Source: Herbaspirillum chlorophenolicum
GTDB taxonomy: Bacteria > Pseudomonadota > Gammaproteobacteria > Burkholderiales > Burkholderiaceae_D
Reading direction: 5' to 3'
NCBI RefSeq assembly: GCF_001189955.1
Contig: NZ_LFLT01000003.1
Span: 124,001-188,000, forward strand
Length of the DNA stretch: 64,000 nt
Position numbers and translations under genes: made by a program. Positions 1 to 9,482 of the stretch are shown in pieces (position 1 is the stretch's first letter; each line of letters begins with the position of its first letter). Under the pieces are notes generated by a model, which saw only the letters and a list, made by a program, of their open reading frames with translations, did no database searches and was not told where the DNA came from.

Positions 1-51
1 GATTAACGCCTGATCTCGCGCAGCCGTCAGGCTTTGTCGTATTGCAGTCAT

Positions 52-74
52 CGCCGGCAGGTATCCTGCCGGCG
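52..74. other. GC-rich hairpin before the first gene
   Basis: A perfect 10-bp inverted repeat (CGCCGGCAGG / CCTGCCGGCG, loop TAT) ends 20 bp before the first start codon. It has no T-run after it. It may end an upstream gene outside the window or lie in the leader of the methyltransferase gene. Confidence 0.4.
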
Positions 75-94
75 TCAACCTTTATAGCAGCACC

Positions 95-1015
95 ATGAGC
101 AAGCAAGCCATCCCGCAACCGGGCAGCGGCAAAAGCCGCGCCAAGCGCCCGCCGCAGGCAGCCGATGCCGCGCCCCAGGCCAACGAAATTCGTCCCGGCC
201 AGTCGATCGAACTGCTCAAGGAACTGCACATCCTCACGCGCGACGGCAAGCTCAACCAGGACAGCCGCCGCAAGCTCAAGCAGGTCTACCACCTGTACCA
301 GTTCATCGAACCGTTGCTGGCCGAAGTGCTGCAGGACCATCCCGACGTGACGCTGGTCGACCACGGCGCCGGCAAGTCCTACCTGGGCTTCATCCTGTAC
401 GACCTGTTCTTCAAGGCCTTGCAAGGGGCGCCGCACATCTACGGCATCGAGACCCGCGAAGAACTGGTGAAGAAGTCGGAAGAACTGGCCGCGCGCCTGG
501 GCTTTGGCGGCATGTCCTTCGTCAACCTGTCGGTGGCCGACTCCATCGTGTCCGACAAGCTGCCGCAGCAGATCGACGTGGTCACCGCGCTGCACGCCTG
601 CGATACCGCCACCGACGACGCCATCCATTTCGCGCTGAAGAAGCAGGCGCGCTTCATCGTGCTGGTGCCGTGCTGCCAGGCAGAGGTCGCCTCGGTGCTC
701 AACCGCCACAAGGGCAAGTCGCTGGCCAATTCGCTCACCGAGATCTGGCGCCACCCATTGCACACGCGCGAGTTCGGCAGCCAGGTCACCAATGTGCTGC
801 GCTGCCTGCAACTGGAAGCGCACGGCTACAAGGTCAGCGTGACCGAACTGGTGGGCTGGGAGCATTCGATGAAGAACGAACTGATCATCGCGCAATACCG
901 CGACCTGCCGCGCCGCCGTCCGGCCGATCGCCTGCTGGAAGTGCTGCGCACGCTGGGACTGGAAGAGATGGGAGAACGCTTCTTCGTGTCGCAAACAGCT
1001 GAAGCGATGCAGTAA
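95..1015 (+). CDS. class I SAM-dependent methyltransferase (PF13679-like)
   Basis: A 306-residue protein with a basic, low-complexity N-terminus of about 35 residues and then a Rossmann-type methyltransferase core. The SAM-binding glycine stretch reads VDHGAGKSYLGF (near residue 90). It is followed by an acidic strand end (YGIETREEL) and a later LHACDTATDDAI...LVPCCQAE block. These resemble the METTL25-type methyltransferase domain family (PF13679). The substrate is unknown. The gene stands alone, 193 bp ahead of the GGDEF gene. I am fairly sure of the fold and unsure of the role. Confidence 0.8.
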   Translation: MSKQAIPQPGSGKSRAKRPPQAADAAPQANEIRPGQSIELLKELHILTRDGKLNQDSRRKLKQVYHLYQFIEPLLAEVLQDHPDVTLVDHGAGKSYLGFILYDLFFKALQGAPHIYGIETREELVKKSEELAARLGFGGMSFVNLSVADSIVSDKLPQQIDVVTALHACDTATDDAIHFALKKQARFIVLVPCCQAEVASVLNRHKGKSLANSLTEIWRHPLHTREFGSQVTNVLRCLQLEAHGYKVSVTELVGWEHSMKNELIIAQYRDLPRRRPADRLLEVLRTLGLEEMGERFFVSQTAEAMQ

Positions 1016-1208
1016 AGAAAGGCCGCGGGAACATTTCCTGCAATGGGGGTAAGATAGCGGCGCTTCTCGCAGCAGGTCTTCAGGATTGGGCTGATGCTGC
1101 CGATATAGCCGCCAGTATGACGATGCCGGACGCCACAAGCGCCGGCGGGAAAGCAAGGGGATACCGGGAAACCGGTTTGCGCAACGGGGGCCGGCCAAAC
1201 GCCGGAAA

Positions 1209-2336
1209 ATGCACATGACATCCGCTGTCGACACGGAAACGCTCATCGCCGACAACCAGCAGTTGCGGGCTGAACTTCAGGATCTGCTGCAGCAGGCGCA
1301 CATCAACCAGTCCATCATCGAACGCCACCAGGCTTTCGACCTGAAGCTCATCGGCGCCAGCGAATTCCGCGAACTGATCGAGGCCATGCTGACGACCATG
1401 CCCGGCGTGTTCAACCTCGAAACCGTGACGCTGTCCCTGATCGACGACGACTACGCGATCCAGCGCATCCTGCGCGACCTGCAGATCGGCCTGAACGAAT
1501 TCCCCAACCTGCTGTTCCTGAAACAGCAAATCGCCTTCCCCGATGAAGACGGCCGCCGCCCGTCAGCGGAAAAGCCGCGGCTGGGCGAGTACCTCCCGGC
1601 GCTGCACCTGCCCTTGTTCCCCAACTACCAGCCGGTCAGCGTGGCCGTGCTGCCGCTGGTGCGCCAGCATCGCCTGCTGGGTTACCTGGCGCTGGGCAGC
1701 GCCTACCAGGAACGCTTCACGCGCAAGCTGGCCACCGATTTCATCCAGCGCCTGGCGACGGTCGCCGCGATCTGCCTCGAAAACGTCATCAACAACGAGC
1801 GCCTGAAACATATCGGCCTCACCGACCCGCTCACCGGCGTGAACAACCGCCGCTATATCGAGCAGCGCATGCATGAGGAAGTCGCACGCGGCCAGCGCGA
1901 ACGCTCGGCGCTGTCCTGCCTGTTCATCGATATCGACCATTTCAAGCGCGTCAACGACCAGTTCGGCCACCAGAGCGGCGACGATGTGCTGCGCGAAGTG
2001 GCGGCGCGCATCAAGAAGGAGCTGCGCCTGTCGGATGCGCTGGGGCGTTTCGGCGGCGAAGAATTCGTGGTGCTGCTCACGCATGCCACGCGCGATGATG
2101 CGGCGCGCATCGCCGAGCGCATCCGCGCCGGCATCGGCACTCGCGGCATCATGATCGAGGGTTCGCGCGATCCGCTCAAGATCACCGCCTCCATCGGCTC
2201 GGCCTCGCTGGTGCCGCCGGACCGCAGCCGCCCGGCCGAGGAGGTCAAGCAGGCCATGCTCAAGGCCGCCGACCAGGCGCTCTACCAGGCCAAGGAAAGC
2301 GGCCGCAATCGCGTGGTGCTGGCGCCGATGGCCTGA
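1209..2336 (+). CDS. diguanylate cyclase, DUF484 (GAF-like) sensor plus GGDEF
   Basis: A 375-residue soluble protein. The N-terminus (about residues 10-60) is a predicted coiled coil. It is followed by a DUF484/GAF-like sensory region to about residue 195 and a GGDEF domain. The catalytic loop is GGEEF at residues 282-286. An intact product-inhibition site, RLSD at 273-276, sits five residues upstream. The protein should therefore make cyclic di-GMP and be feedback-inhibited. A second ATG two codons downstream (1215) could be the true start, since neither has a strong Shine-Dalgarno sequence. The signal sensed is unknown. Confidence 0.9.
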   Translation: MHMTSAVDTETLIADNQQLRAELQDLLQQAHINQSIIERHQAFDLKLIGASEFRELIEAMLTTMPGVFNLETVTLSLIDDDYAIQRILRDLQIGLNEFPNLLFLKQQIAFPDEDGRRPSAEKPRLGEYLPALHLPLFPNYQPVSVAVLPLVRQHRLLGYLALGSAYQERFTRKLATDFIQRLATVAAICLENVINNERLKHIGLTDPLTGVNNRRYIEQRMHEEVARGQRERSALSCLFIDIDHFKRVNDQFGHQSGDDVLREVAARIKKELRLSDALGRFGGEEFVVLLTHATRDDAARIAERIRAGIGTRGIMIEGSRDPLKITASIGSASLVPPDRSRPAEEVKQAMLKAADQALYQAKESGRNRVVLAPMA

Positions 2337-2341
2337 AAAAG

Positions 2342-2368
2342 AAAAAAGCCGGCAATGCCGGCTTTTTT
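2342..2368. terminator. bidirectional rho-independent terminator
   Basis: A perfect 12-bp stem, A6-GCCGGC / GCCGGC-T6 with loop AAT, lies between the convergent GGDEF and ferredoxin genes. The A-run and T-run allow it to work on both strands. Confidence 0.9.
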
Positions 2369-2398
2369 ATCGCAGCGCCAGGAGGGACAGCCCCGGCA

Positions 2399-2659
2399 TC
2401 AGCCTTGCTTGGCCCCAGCCTGCAGGCGTTCGTACTTGTCCATCAGCTGTTCACGGCTTTCCCGCCATGCAGGATTGAAGGGAATGCAAGCGACCGGGCA
2501 GACTTGCTGGCATTGCGGCTCATCGAAATGGCCGACGCACTCGGTGCACTTGTCCGGATTGATCTCATAGATCTGGGGACCCATGTAGATCGCTTCGTTC
2601 GGGCACTCGGGCTCGCAGACATCGCAATTGATGCAGTCGTCGGTAATCATCAGCGCCAT
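2399..2659 (-). CDS. YfhL-type 2[4Fe-4S] ferredoxin
   Basis: An 86-residue ferredoxin. The first cluster motif is CINCDVCEPECP (residues 9-20). The second is the extended CTECVGHFDEPQCQQVCP form, typical of the YfhL/Alvin family whose clusters have unusual potentials. The C-terminal 25 residues form an amphipathic helix-like tail. It is an electron carrier in the cytoplasm with an unknown partner. It is downstream of coaD on the same strand with a 109-bp gap, an arrangement I recall as common in betaproteobacteria. Confidence 0.92.
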   Translation of the reverse strand: MALMITDDCINCDVCEPECPNEAIYMGPQIYEINPDKCTECVGHFDEPQCQQVCPVACIPFNPAWRESREQLMDKYERLQAGAKQG

Positions 2660-2768
2660 GGCTGCTCCTTTGCGCCGCCATTCCCGCGCCGCGCCTTGCC
2701 GTCTGCGAACTTTCCTGCTCGAACCTTCATTTCCCTACCCTGCCTGCATGTGGCTACTGCAACCGGCC

Positions 2769-3266
<498 letters not shown>

Positions 3267-3293
3267 TCACCGGCAATTCAATCAGAACGCGCA

Positions 3294-3959
3294 TTATGCC
3301 TGAATTTGCGCGCCGCTTTTGCGTTGCAATAAATGATAGAACACCATACCCGCCTTGTCCGAACGCACCACTTCCCACGGCGCCATCCATACCGGCGCCT
3401 CTTCGCCCTCAAGCGGGAACTCGGCTTCGGCGTAGACCAGCCCGGACGGCGGCAGCAGCACTTCGCACACCGGCAGCATCTTTTCCAGCCAGCCCTGATG
3501 ATAGGGCGGGTCGATAAACACCAATTGGAATCCCCCCGGTTCGCGCTGCGCCGCATTGCGCGCAATGGCCTGCGCGTCGCCGCGCACGATGGCGATGGCA
3601 TCGGCCTTGAGCTTGTCGCGGTTGGCTTCCAGCTGGCGCACCGCGGGGCTGCTCTGCTCGACCATCACGACGCGGCGCGCGCCGCGGCTGGCGGCTTCGA
3701 ACCCCAGCGCGCCGGAGCCGGCGAACAAGTCGAGGCAAGCCACCTGGCTCCAATCGCCATCCAGCAGATGGGTGAGCCAGTTGAACACCGTCTCGCGCAC
3801 GCGGTCGGGGGTCGGACGCAAGCCATCCGCATCCAGCACCGGCAGCGGAGTACGCTTCCATTGGCCGCCGATGATGCGCACCTGGTGCGGTCCGCGCGAA
3901 GCCGGCTTGCCGCCCTGCCCGGCCTTGGACGCCGGGCGATTCCTGTTTGCCTTGTTCAT
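3294..3959 (-). CDS. rsmD: 16S rRNA (guanine966-N2)-methyltransferase
   Basis: A 221-residue methyltransferase with a basic N-terminal extension. The family signature near residue 27 is RIIGGQWKRTPL, followed by RPTPDRVRETVFNWL. The SAM loop is LDLFAGSGALGFEAASRG and the catalytic motif is FIDPPY. It methylates N2 of G966 in the 30S subunit. It is 10 bp downstream of the inactive M16 subunit gene and probably in one operon with it and coaD. Confidence 0.95.
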   Translation of the reverse strand: MNKANRNRPASKAGQGGKPASRGPHQVRIIGGQWKRTPLPVLDADGLRPTPDRVRETVFNWLTHLLDGDWSQVACLDLFAGSGALGFEAASRGARRVVMVEQSSPAVRQLEANRDKLKADAIAIVRGDAQAIARNAAQREPGGFQLVFIDPPYHQGWLEKMLPVCEVLLPPSGLVYAEAEFPLEGEEAPVWMAPWEVVRSDKAGMVFYHLLQRKSGAQIQA

Positions 3960-3969
3960 GCCGCCGTCC

Positions 3970-5307
3970 TTACTTTGCGGCCGTGGCGGCCGGCGCCTCT
4001 TCGCCGACGATCACCGTCGACAACTGTCCGGGATGGATATGGCGGCGCAATGCCGCACGCACGTCGGCGATGCTGACCTCCCGGACTCGGCCGCTCCAGC
4101 GGTCAAGATAATCCAGCGGCAGGTTATAGAAACCGATCACTGCCATGTTCTCCAGCAGCTTGGCGTTGCTGTCGATGCGCAAGGCGAAGCCGCCTGTCAG
4201 GTTGTCCTTGGCGGCCTTCATCTCGGCCGCGGTCGGGCCGTCCTTGAGGAATTTGGCCAGCGTGTCGCGCACCACCTGCAGCGCCTGCCCGGTCTGCTCC
4301 TTCTTGGTCTGCAGGCCAATCTGGAACGGCCCCGGCTGCGCCAGCGGCGAGAAACCGCTATAGACGCTGTAGGCGAGACCGCGCTTCTCGCGCACTTCAT
4401 CGGTCAAGCGGGAAACGAAACCGCCGCCGCCCAGGATGTAGTTACCGACCGTGAGCGCGAAAAAGTCCGCATCGCCGCGCTGGATGGCAGGCGCGCCGAT
4501 CAGGATGTGCGACTGCGACGCCGGGTGCGCGATACGCACCTCACCGCCCTTGGGTACGGCAACATCAGGCAACGCCGACAACGCGGCGCCCTGCGGCAAT
4601 TCGCGGGTCAGCCGCGCGGCGATCTGTTCGGCCTGCTCGCGCGTGATGTCGCCGATCATGGCGATGACGGCGCGGTTGGCCACATAGTGCGCCCGGTGGA
4701 AAGCCACGACATCATCGCGGCTGATGGCCTGCATGCTGGCTTCGCTGGCGACGACGGCATAAGGGTGGCTGCCGTAGATCGCCGCCATGAAAGCCTTCTC
4801 CGCGATGGCCTCGGGCTTGGTCAGTTCTTCGCGGATACCGGCAATCGCCAGCGCCTTGTCGCGCTCGAGGCCGGCTTGCGGAAAGCTGGGGTGGGCCAGG
4901 GTGCGCGCCAGCAGCGCCAGCGATGCATCGCGTTCGGCCGGCGACGACAGCGTGCGCAGGTTGACGCCGGCACGGTCCTCGCCGGCCCCTGCATGACGTT
5001 CGGCGGCGACATCGGCGAAGCCATCCAGGATCTGTGCCTCGCTCAGGTCGCCCCCTTCCCCGCCGGCCACGCCGCGCGTCAGGCTGCCCACGGTCAGTTC
5101 GGCCAGGCCGGCACGGCCGGCCGGATCGCGACGCTGGCCGGCATCGAACTGCACGCTCACATCCAGCATCGGGATCGCATGGTTGGCCACGAACAGCACG
5201 CGCGCACCGTCGGGTTGCGTCCATGACTGGATTTGCAAAGCCGCCGAGGCGGACATGGAAAGGCCGAGGCCAATTGCCAACAACAGAAAACCGAAATGTT
5301 TTTTCAT
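3970..5307 (-). CDS. M16 family peptidase-like subunit without HxxEH (partner subunit)
   Basis: A 445-residue exported protein of the pitrilysin/insulinase (M16B) fold. A Sec signal peptide ends near ASAALQ. No HxxEH zinc motif is present at the expected place. The C-terminal M16 region (VGNYILGGGGFVSRL...EVREKRGLAYSVYS) is well kept, with the R/Y pair typical of the non-catalytic partner. Its paralogue with HxxEH lies upstream, and such pairs form heterodimers in the M16B family. The ATG at 5307 is preferred over an in-frame TTG at 5322 because the signal peptide starts there. Not a pseudogene: the frame is full length. Confidence 0.88.
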   Translation of the reverse strand: MKKHFGFLLLAIGLGLSMSASAALQIQSWTQPDGARVLFVANHAIPMLDVSVQFDAGQRRDPAGRAGLAELTVGSLTRGVAGGEGGDLSEAQILDGFADVAAERHAGAGEDRAGVNLRTLSSPAERDASLALLARTLAHPSFPQAGLERDKALAIAGIREELTKPEAIAEKAFMAAIYGSHPYAVVASEASMQAISRDDVVAFHRAHYVANRAVIAMIGDITREQAEQIAARLTRELPQGAALSALPDVAVPKGGEVRIAHPASQSHILIGAPAIQRGDADFFALTVGNYILGGGGFVSRLTDEVREKRGLAYSVYSGFSPLAQPGPFQIGLQTKKEQTGQALQVVRDTLAKFLKDGPTAAEMKAAKDNLTGGFALRIDSNAKLLENMAVIGFYNLPLDYLDRWSGRVREVSIADVRAALRRHIHPGQLSTVIVGEEAPAATAAK

Positions 5308-5364
5308 GAGACCCGATACCAATTAAAAGCAATGGACGCCCATTTCAGGCGGCGTCCTGGCGCA

Positions 5365-6000
5365 TCATCCGCCGTGTTTCTTTTCCACCCAGTCCAGCAC
5401 CGGCTGCCACTGTTCAAGGTCGCGCTGCACGCGGGAGGGCGCGATGTCCCATAACGTCAGCCCATGCGCGGCCAGCTGCACATAATTCTGCGTGTCGCGC
5501 AGGTAGCCCAGCACCGGCAGCTTCAGCCCATCGATGAAGCGATGCAGCTGCTCGGCCGAACGGGTGCGCGCATCGACCCGCATGCCGACAATGCCCACGT
5601 CGATCTCGCCGTTGCGCACACTTTTCTCGTCCGCCAGGCGGCGCAGGAAGTCTTGCGTCGCCAGGATGTCGAAGATCGACGGCTGCAGCGGCACCAGTAC
5701 CTTGTCGGCCATCTTCAGCGTGTCGTTCAGGCGCCAGCCATGCAGGCCGGCCGGCGTATCCAGCACCACGTGGCTGGTGCCCTTGGGCGGCTTGGCGATG
5801 TTGTCCTCGCTGACCTCCCAGGTCGTGATCGGCCTGGCTTCCGGCGGCCGGATAGCGAGCCAGGCGCGGGCCGACTGCTGGCGGTCGATGTCGCCCAGCA
5901 ATACGCCATGCCCGCGGCTGGCGAAATACCCGGCCAGGTTGGTGGACAGCGTGCTTTTTCCGACTCCACCTTTGGGATTGGCAACAACGATGACAGGCAT
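5365..6000 (-). CDS. orphan ParA/MinD-type ATPase
   Basis: A 211-residue P-loop ATPase with the deviant Walker A KGGVGKST at residues 10-17, the switch I region DIDRQQSARAW and the Walker B-like VVLDTPAG. It is shorter than chromosomal ParA proteins and closest in architecture to solitary ParA-like positioning ATPases. No parB is adjacent. A strong GGAGG lies just before the ATG. It is placed between two genes for an exported M16 heterodimer, which is an odd context. The cargo is unknown. Confidence 0.88.
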   Translation of the reverse strand: MPVIVVANPKGGVGKSTLSTNLAGYFASRGHGVLLGDIDRQQSARAWLAIRPPEARPITTWEVSEDNIAKPPKGTSHVVLDTPAGLHGWRLNDTLKMADKVLVPLQPSIFDILATQDFLRRLADEKSVRNGEIDVGIVGMRVDARTRSAEQLHRFIDGLKLPVLGYLRDTQNYVQLAAHGLTLWDIAPSRVQRDLEQWQPVLDWVEKKHGG

Positions 6001-6062
6001 GTTTTCCTCCGAGAAGAACAGCGAACCTGGCCGACTGCGAAAAACGACGCTCCTGCAAGTAC

Positions 6063-7433
6063 TCAGTGCAGCATCCCTGGCGGCGGCGGAGCGGGCTTCT
6101 TGCCGTCCAGCGGCAGCGGCACCAGCGTGGCCACGGTCAGGTTGTCGTCCTTGAAGTATTTCTGCGCCACCGCCTGCACCTGTTCAGGCGTGACTGTCTT
6201 GAGCCGGTCGATGATGCGGTCGATGTTCTTCTGGCCGATGCCGGTGGTTTCCATCATGCCGATTTCCATGGCCTGGCCAAATACCGAATCGCGCTTGTAG
6301 GTCTGGGAAGCGATCAGCTGGGTCTTGACCCGCTGCAGCTCTTCCGGCGACACGCCATCCTTGGCGATGCGTTCGACTTCAGCGCGCAGCAATCCTTCCA
6401 GTTGTTCGGTGGTGACGCCGTCGGCCGGGCTGCCTTCCAGCGTGAACAGTACCGGGCCGCGCGCCACGCCACTGTAGCTGGCGCCGACCGAGGTGGCCTT
6501 GTTCCCGGTGCGCACCAGGCGCGCGGTGAGGCGGGCATTCTCATAGCCGTCGAGCACCGTGGAGAGAACGTCCAGCGCATAGGCTTCCTGGTCCTTCTCG
6601 ACATCGCGCAAACCCGGCACCTTGAAACCCAGCACCACATAGGGATTCTCGGCCGGCGCCTTGACCGTTACGCGGCGCATGCCCAGCTGCTGCGGCTCGT
6701 TCTGCGGCTTTTCCCGCGGCAGCGCATGCGGCGGGATCTTGCCGAAATACTTGTTGGCCAGCGCCAGCACGCGCTGGACATCGACATCGCCCGCCACCAC
6801 CAGCGTGGCATTGTTGGGCGCGTACCATTGGCGGTACCAGGCCGCGATATCCTGCACGGTCATATGCTGCAGGTCATCCATCCAGCCCACCACCGGGTGA
6901 TGATAAGGATGGGAGGTCCAGGCAGCGGCGTTGAGCGCTTCGTTGAGCAAGCCCATGGGCTGGTCGTCGGTGCGCCAGCGGCGCTCTTCCATGACTACCC
7001 GGATTTCCTTGGCGAATTCAGTGGCGTCAAACTGCAGGTTGGCCATGCGGTCGGCTTCCAGCGCCATCACGGCTTCCAGGTGGGATTTCTCGATCTGCTG
7101 GAAATAGGCGGTGTAATCGTTGGCGGTAAAGGCATTCTCGCGCCCGCCCATCTCGGCTACCAGGCGACTGAATTCGCCGACCTTATGTGTCTTCGTGCCC
7201 TTGAACATCATGTGTTCCAGCGCATGCGAAATGCCGGTGGTGCCGTTGAGTTCATCGACCGAACCGACCTTGTACCAGACCATCTGCACGGCCGTCGGCG
7301 CACGGCGGTCCTCTTTGACCACCACCTTCATCCCGTTCTTCAGCACGAATTCCTGGGCCGTCTGTGCCTGCGCCAACGCCGCGCAAAAGCCGAAAAGACC
7401 GATGGAGAGGATTGCCCTGATCTTCAATTTCAT
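6063..7433 (-). CDS. M16B zinc peptidase, catalytic subunit
   Basis: A 456-residue exported zinc metallopeptidase. The signal peptide ends near residue 23 (AQAQT). The inverted zinc motif HALEHMMF (HxxEH) sits near residue 70, with the downstream glutamate expected in the helix around ENAFTANDYT. Both M16 domains are present. It probably pairs with the HxxEH-less subunit encoded two genes downstream and degrades peptides in the periplasm. It is the first gene of the minus-strand cluster and is divergent from ftsY across 205 bp. Confidence 0.93.
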   Translation of the reverse strand: MKLKIRAILSIGLFGFCAALAQAQTAQEFVLKNGMKVVVKEDRRAPTAVQMVWYKVGSVDELNGTTGISHALEHMMFKGTKTHKVGEFSRLVAEMGGRENAFTANDYTAYFQQIEKSHLEAVMALEADRMANLQFDATEFAKEIRVVMEERRWRTDDQPMGLLNEALNAAAWTSHPYHHPVVGWMDDLQHMTVQDIAAWYRQWYAPNNATLVVAGDVDVQRVLALANKYFGKIPPHALPREKPQNEPQQLGMRRVTVKAPAENPYVVLGFKVPGLRDVEKDQEAYALDVLSTVLDGYENARLTARLVRTGNKATSVGASYSGVARGPVLFTLEGSPADGVTTEQLEGLLRAEVERIAKDGVSPEELQRVKTQLIASQTYKRDSVFGQAMEIGMMETTGIGQKNIDRIIDRLKTVTPEQVQAVAQKYFKDDNLTVATLVPLPLDGKKPAPPPPGMLH

Positions 7434-7638
7434 TCGCTATGCTCTGATAAAATGCGGGATTCATTGACCCTGGCGGCTGTGCGCGGGTCTTGTGGATGGG
7501 CAATTGTAACCTGTCCCAACCGCTTGTCAGGGCATGTTCCAGCGTCTCCGCCGCAACCCGATCCGCCTGGATCGTCCTGCTGCGCCCCATACCGCTTGCG
7601 CCGCGGGCAACAACCAGACAAATTCCATTCCGCCACCG

Positions 7639-8784
7639 ATGTTTAGTTTCTTCAAAAGAAAACCCAAGCCGCAACCCGAACTGGAAGTGCAGCCGGAAAT
7701 CCAGCCGACGGCCCCAATCCAGCCTGAAGCACCAGCCATACCCCCTGTTTCCGCTCCGGCAACGCCACTGGGCGAGGCCGATGTGCCCCCGGCCCAACCC
7801 GAGGCCGGCAACCTTGCCGAACCTGCTGCCGAGGCCGTAGCGGAAGAAATCGACATCATCGAAGCCCCCCAGCCGACGCCGGAAGCCAAGCGTTCCTGGC
7901 TGTCGCGCCTGAAATCGGGCTTGTCCAAGACCTCCAGCAACCTGACCACGCTGTTTGTCGGCGCGCGCATCGACGACGACCTGTACGACGAACTGGAGTC
8001 GGCGCTGCTGATGTCCGACGCCGGCGTCGAGGCCACCCAATGGCTGCTGGACGAACTGAAGAAAAAGGTCAAGGCCGAGCGCCTGACCGAGGCATCCCAG
8101 GTGCGTACCGCCTTGCGCGGCCTGCTCATCGATCTGCTGCAGCCGCTGCAGCGCCCGCTGGTACTGGGCCGCGAACAGCCGCTGGTGATGATGATCGCCG
8201 GCGTCAACGGCGCCGGCAAGACCACCACCATCGGCAAGCTGGCCTTGCACCTGCAAGCCCACGGCCAGTCGGTGCTGCTGGCCGCCGGCGACACCTTCCG
8301 CGCCGCCGCACGCGAGCAGCTGGCGATCTGGGGCGAACGCAACAACGTCAGCGTGATCGCCCAGGAATCGGGCGACCCGGCCGCCGTCGCGTTCGACGCC
8401 GTGCATTCGGCGCAGGCGCGCGGCACCAGCGTGGTGATGGTCGATACCGCCGGCCGCCTGCCGACGCAATTGCACCTGATGGACGAGCTGAAGAAGATCA
8501 AGCGTGTGATCGCCAAGGGCATGGCCTCGGCGCCGCATGAGGTGCTGCTGGTCATCGACGGCAATACCGGCCAGAATGCGCTGGCCCAGGTCAAGGCCTT
8601 CGACGATGCGCTGGGCCTGACCGGGCTGGTGGTGACCAAGCTGGATGGCACCGCCAAGGGCGGCATCCTGGCCGCGATCGCCAAGACCCGGCCGGTGCCG
8701 CTGTATTTCATCGGCGTGGGCGAAAAGATCGAAGACTTGCAGCCCTTCAACGCCACCGATTTCGTCGACGCCCTCTTGAGCTGA
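7639..8784 (+). CDS. ftsY: signal recognition particle receptor FtsY
   Basis: A 381-residue SRP-type GTPase that docks ribosome-SRP complexes at the membrane. The start [11 protein letters not shown], a basic amphipathic membrane-targeting segment, is chosen over an upstream in-frame ATG at 7534. A proline- and glutamate-rich A region follows to about residue 80, then the N domain and the G domain. Motifs are [10 protein letters not shown] (P-loop), [18 protein letters not shown] and [10 protein letters not shown]. It is 5 bp upstream of ftsE in the classical ftsY-ftsE-ftsX operon. Confidence 0.97.
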   Translation: MFSFFKRKPKPQPELEVQPEIQPTAPIQPEAPAIPPVSAPATPLGEADVPPAQPEAGNLAEPAAEAVAEEIDIIEAPQPTPEAKRSWLSRLKSGLSKTSSNLTTLFVGARIDDDLYDELESALLMSDAGVEATQWLLDELKKKVKAERLTEASQVRTALRGLLIDLLQPLQRPLVLGREQPLVMMIAGVNGAGKTTTIGKLALHLQAHGQSVLLAAGDTFRAAAREQLAIWGERNNVSVIAQESGDPAAVAFDAVHSAQARGTSVVMVDTAGRLPTQLHLMDELKKIKRVIAKGMASAPHEVLLVIDGNTGQNALAQVKAFDDALGLTGLVVTKLDGTAKGGILAAIAKTRPVPLYFIGVGEKIEDLQPFNATDFVDALLS

Positions 8785-8789
8785 ATTCA

Positions 8790-9482
8790 ATGATTGAATT
8801 TTCCCGGGTATCCAAACAATATTCGCGCGAGGTCTATGCCTTGCGCGACATTTCCCTGTCCGTCGGCAAGGGCGAGCTGCTGTTTTTGGCCGGTCCGTCC
8901 GGCGCCGGCAAATCGACCCTGCTGAAGATGATTGCAGCGATCGAACGTCCGAGCGCAGGCAAACTGACCGTGAGCGGCCAGGATATCGGCACCATCAAGG
9001 GGTCCGGGCTGCCTTACCTGCGCCGCAACCTGGGACTGATCTTCCAGCAGCAGCGCCTGCTGCTGGACCGTAACCTGCTGGCTAATGTAATGCTGCCGCT
9101 GATCGTCACCGGGGCCTCACGCGCAGACGCCGAAAAGCGCGCGCGCGCCGCGCTGGACAAGGTCGATCTGCTGGACAAGGCGCAATCCGAGCCGCAGGAG
9201 CTGTCCGGCGGCGAGCAGCAGCGCGTGGCGATCGCCCGTGCCATCGTCAACCGCCCGCAGATCATCCTGGCCGACGAACCCACCGCCAACCTCGACCGCG
9301 CCAACGCCAACAAGGTGCTGGCCGCGCTCAAATCCTTCCACGGCGTGGGCGTGACTTGCCTGATCTCGACCCACGACGAGCAATACCTGACCGGCGCCGA
9401 CCGCATCGTCTACCTGGACCGCGGCCGCATCGTCGACGGCTGGCACAACGGCGTGGCCAATCCGGTGGAGGTGTCGCCATGA
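8790..9482 (+). CDS. ftsE: cell division ATP-binding protein FtsE
   Basis: A 230-residue ABC ATPase. Walker A is GPSGAGKST, the signature is LSGGEQQRVAIARA, Walker B is IILADEPTANLD and the switch histidine lies in LISTHDE. With FtsX it controls peptidoglycan hydrolysis at the septum through periplasmic activators. Its stop codon overlaps the ftsX start (ATGA), indicating translational coupling. Confidence 0.97.
   Translation: MIEFSRVSKQYSREVYALRDISLSVGKGELLFLAGPSGAGKSTLLKMIAAIERPSAGKLTVSGQDIGTIKGSGLPYLRRNLGLIFQQQRLLLDRNLLANVMLPLIVTGASRADAEKRARAALDKVDLLDKAQSEPQELSGGEQQRVAIARAIVNRPQIILADEPTANLDRANANKVLAALKSFHGVGVTCLISTHDEQYLTGADRIVYLDRGRIVDGWHNGVANPVEVSP

Noticed and set aside
3970-5307. Loss of the HxxEH zinc motif as a sign of a pseudogene
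   Set aside because: The frame is full length and the non-catalytic partner of M16B heterodimers normally lacks the motif.
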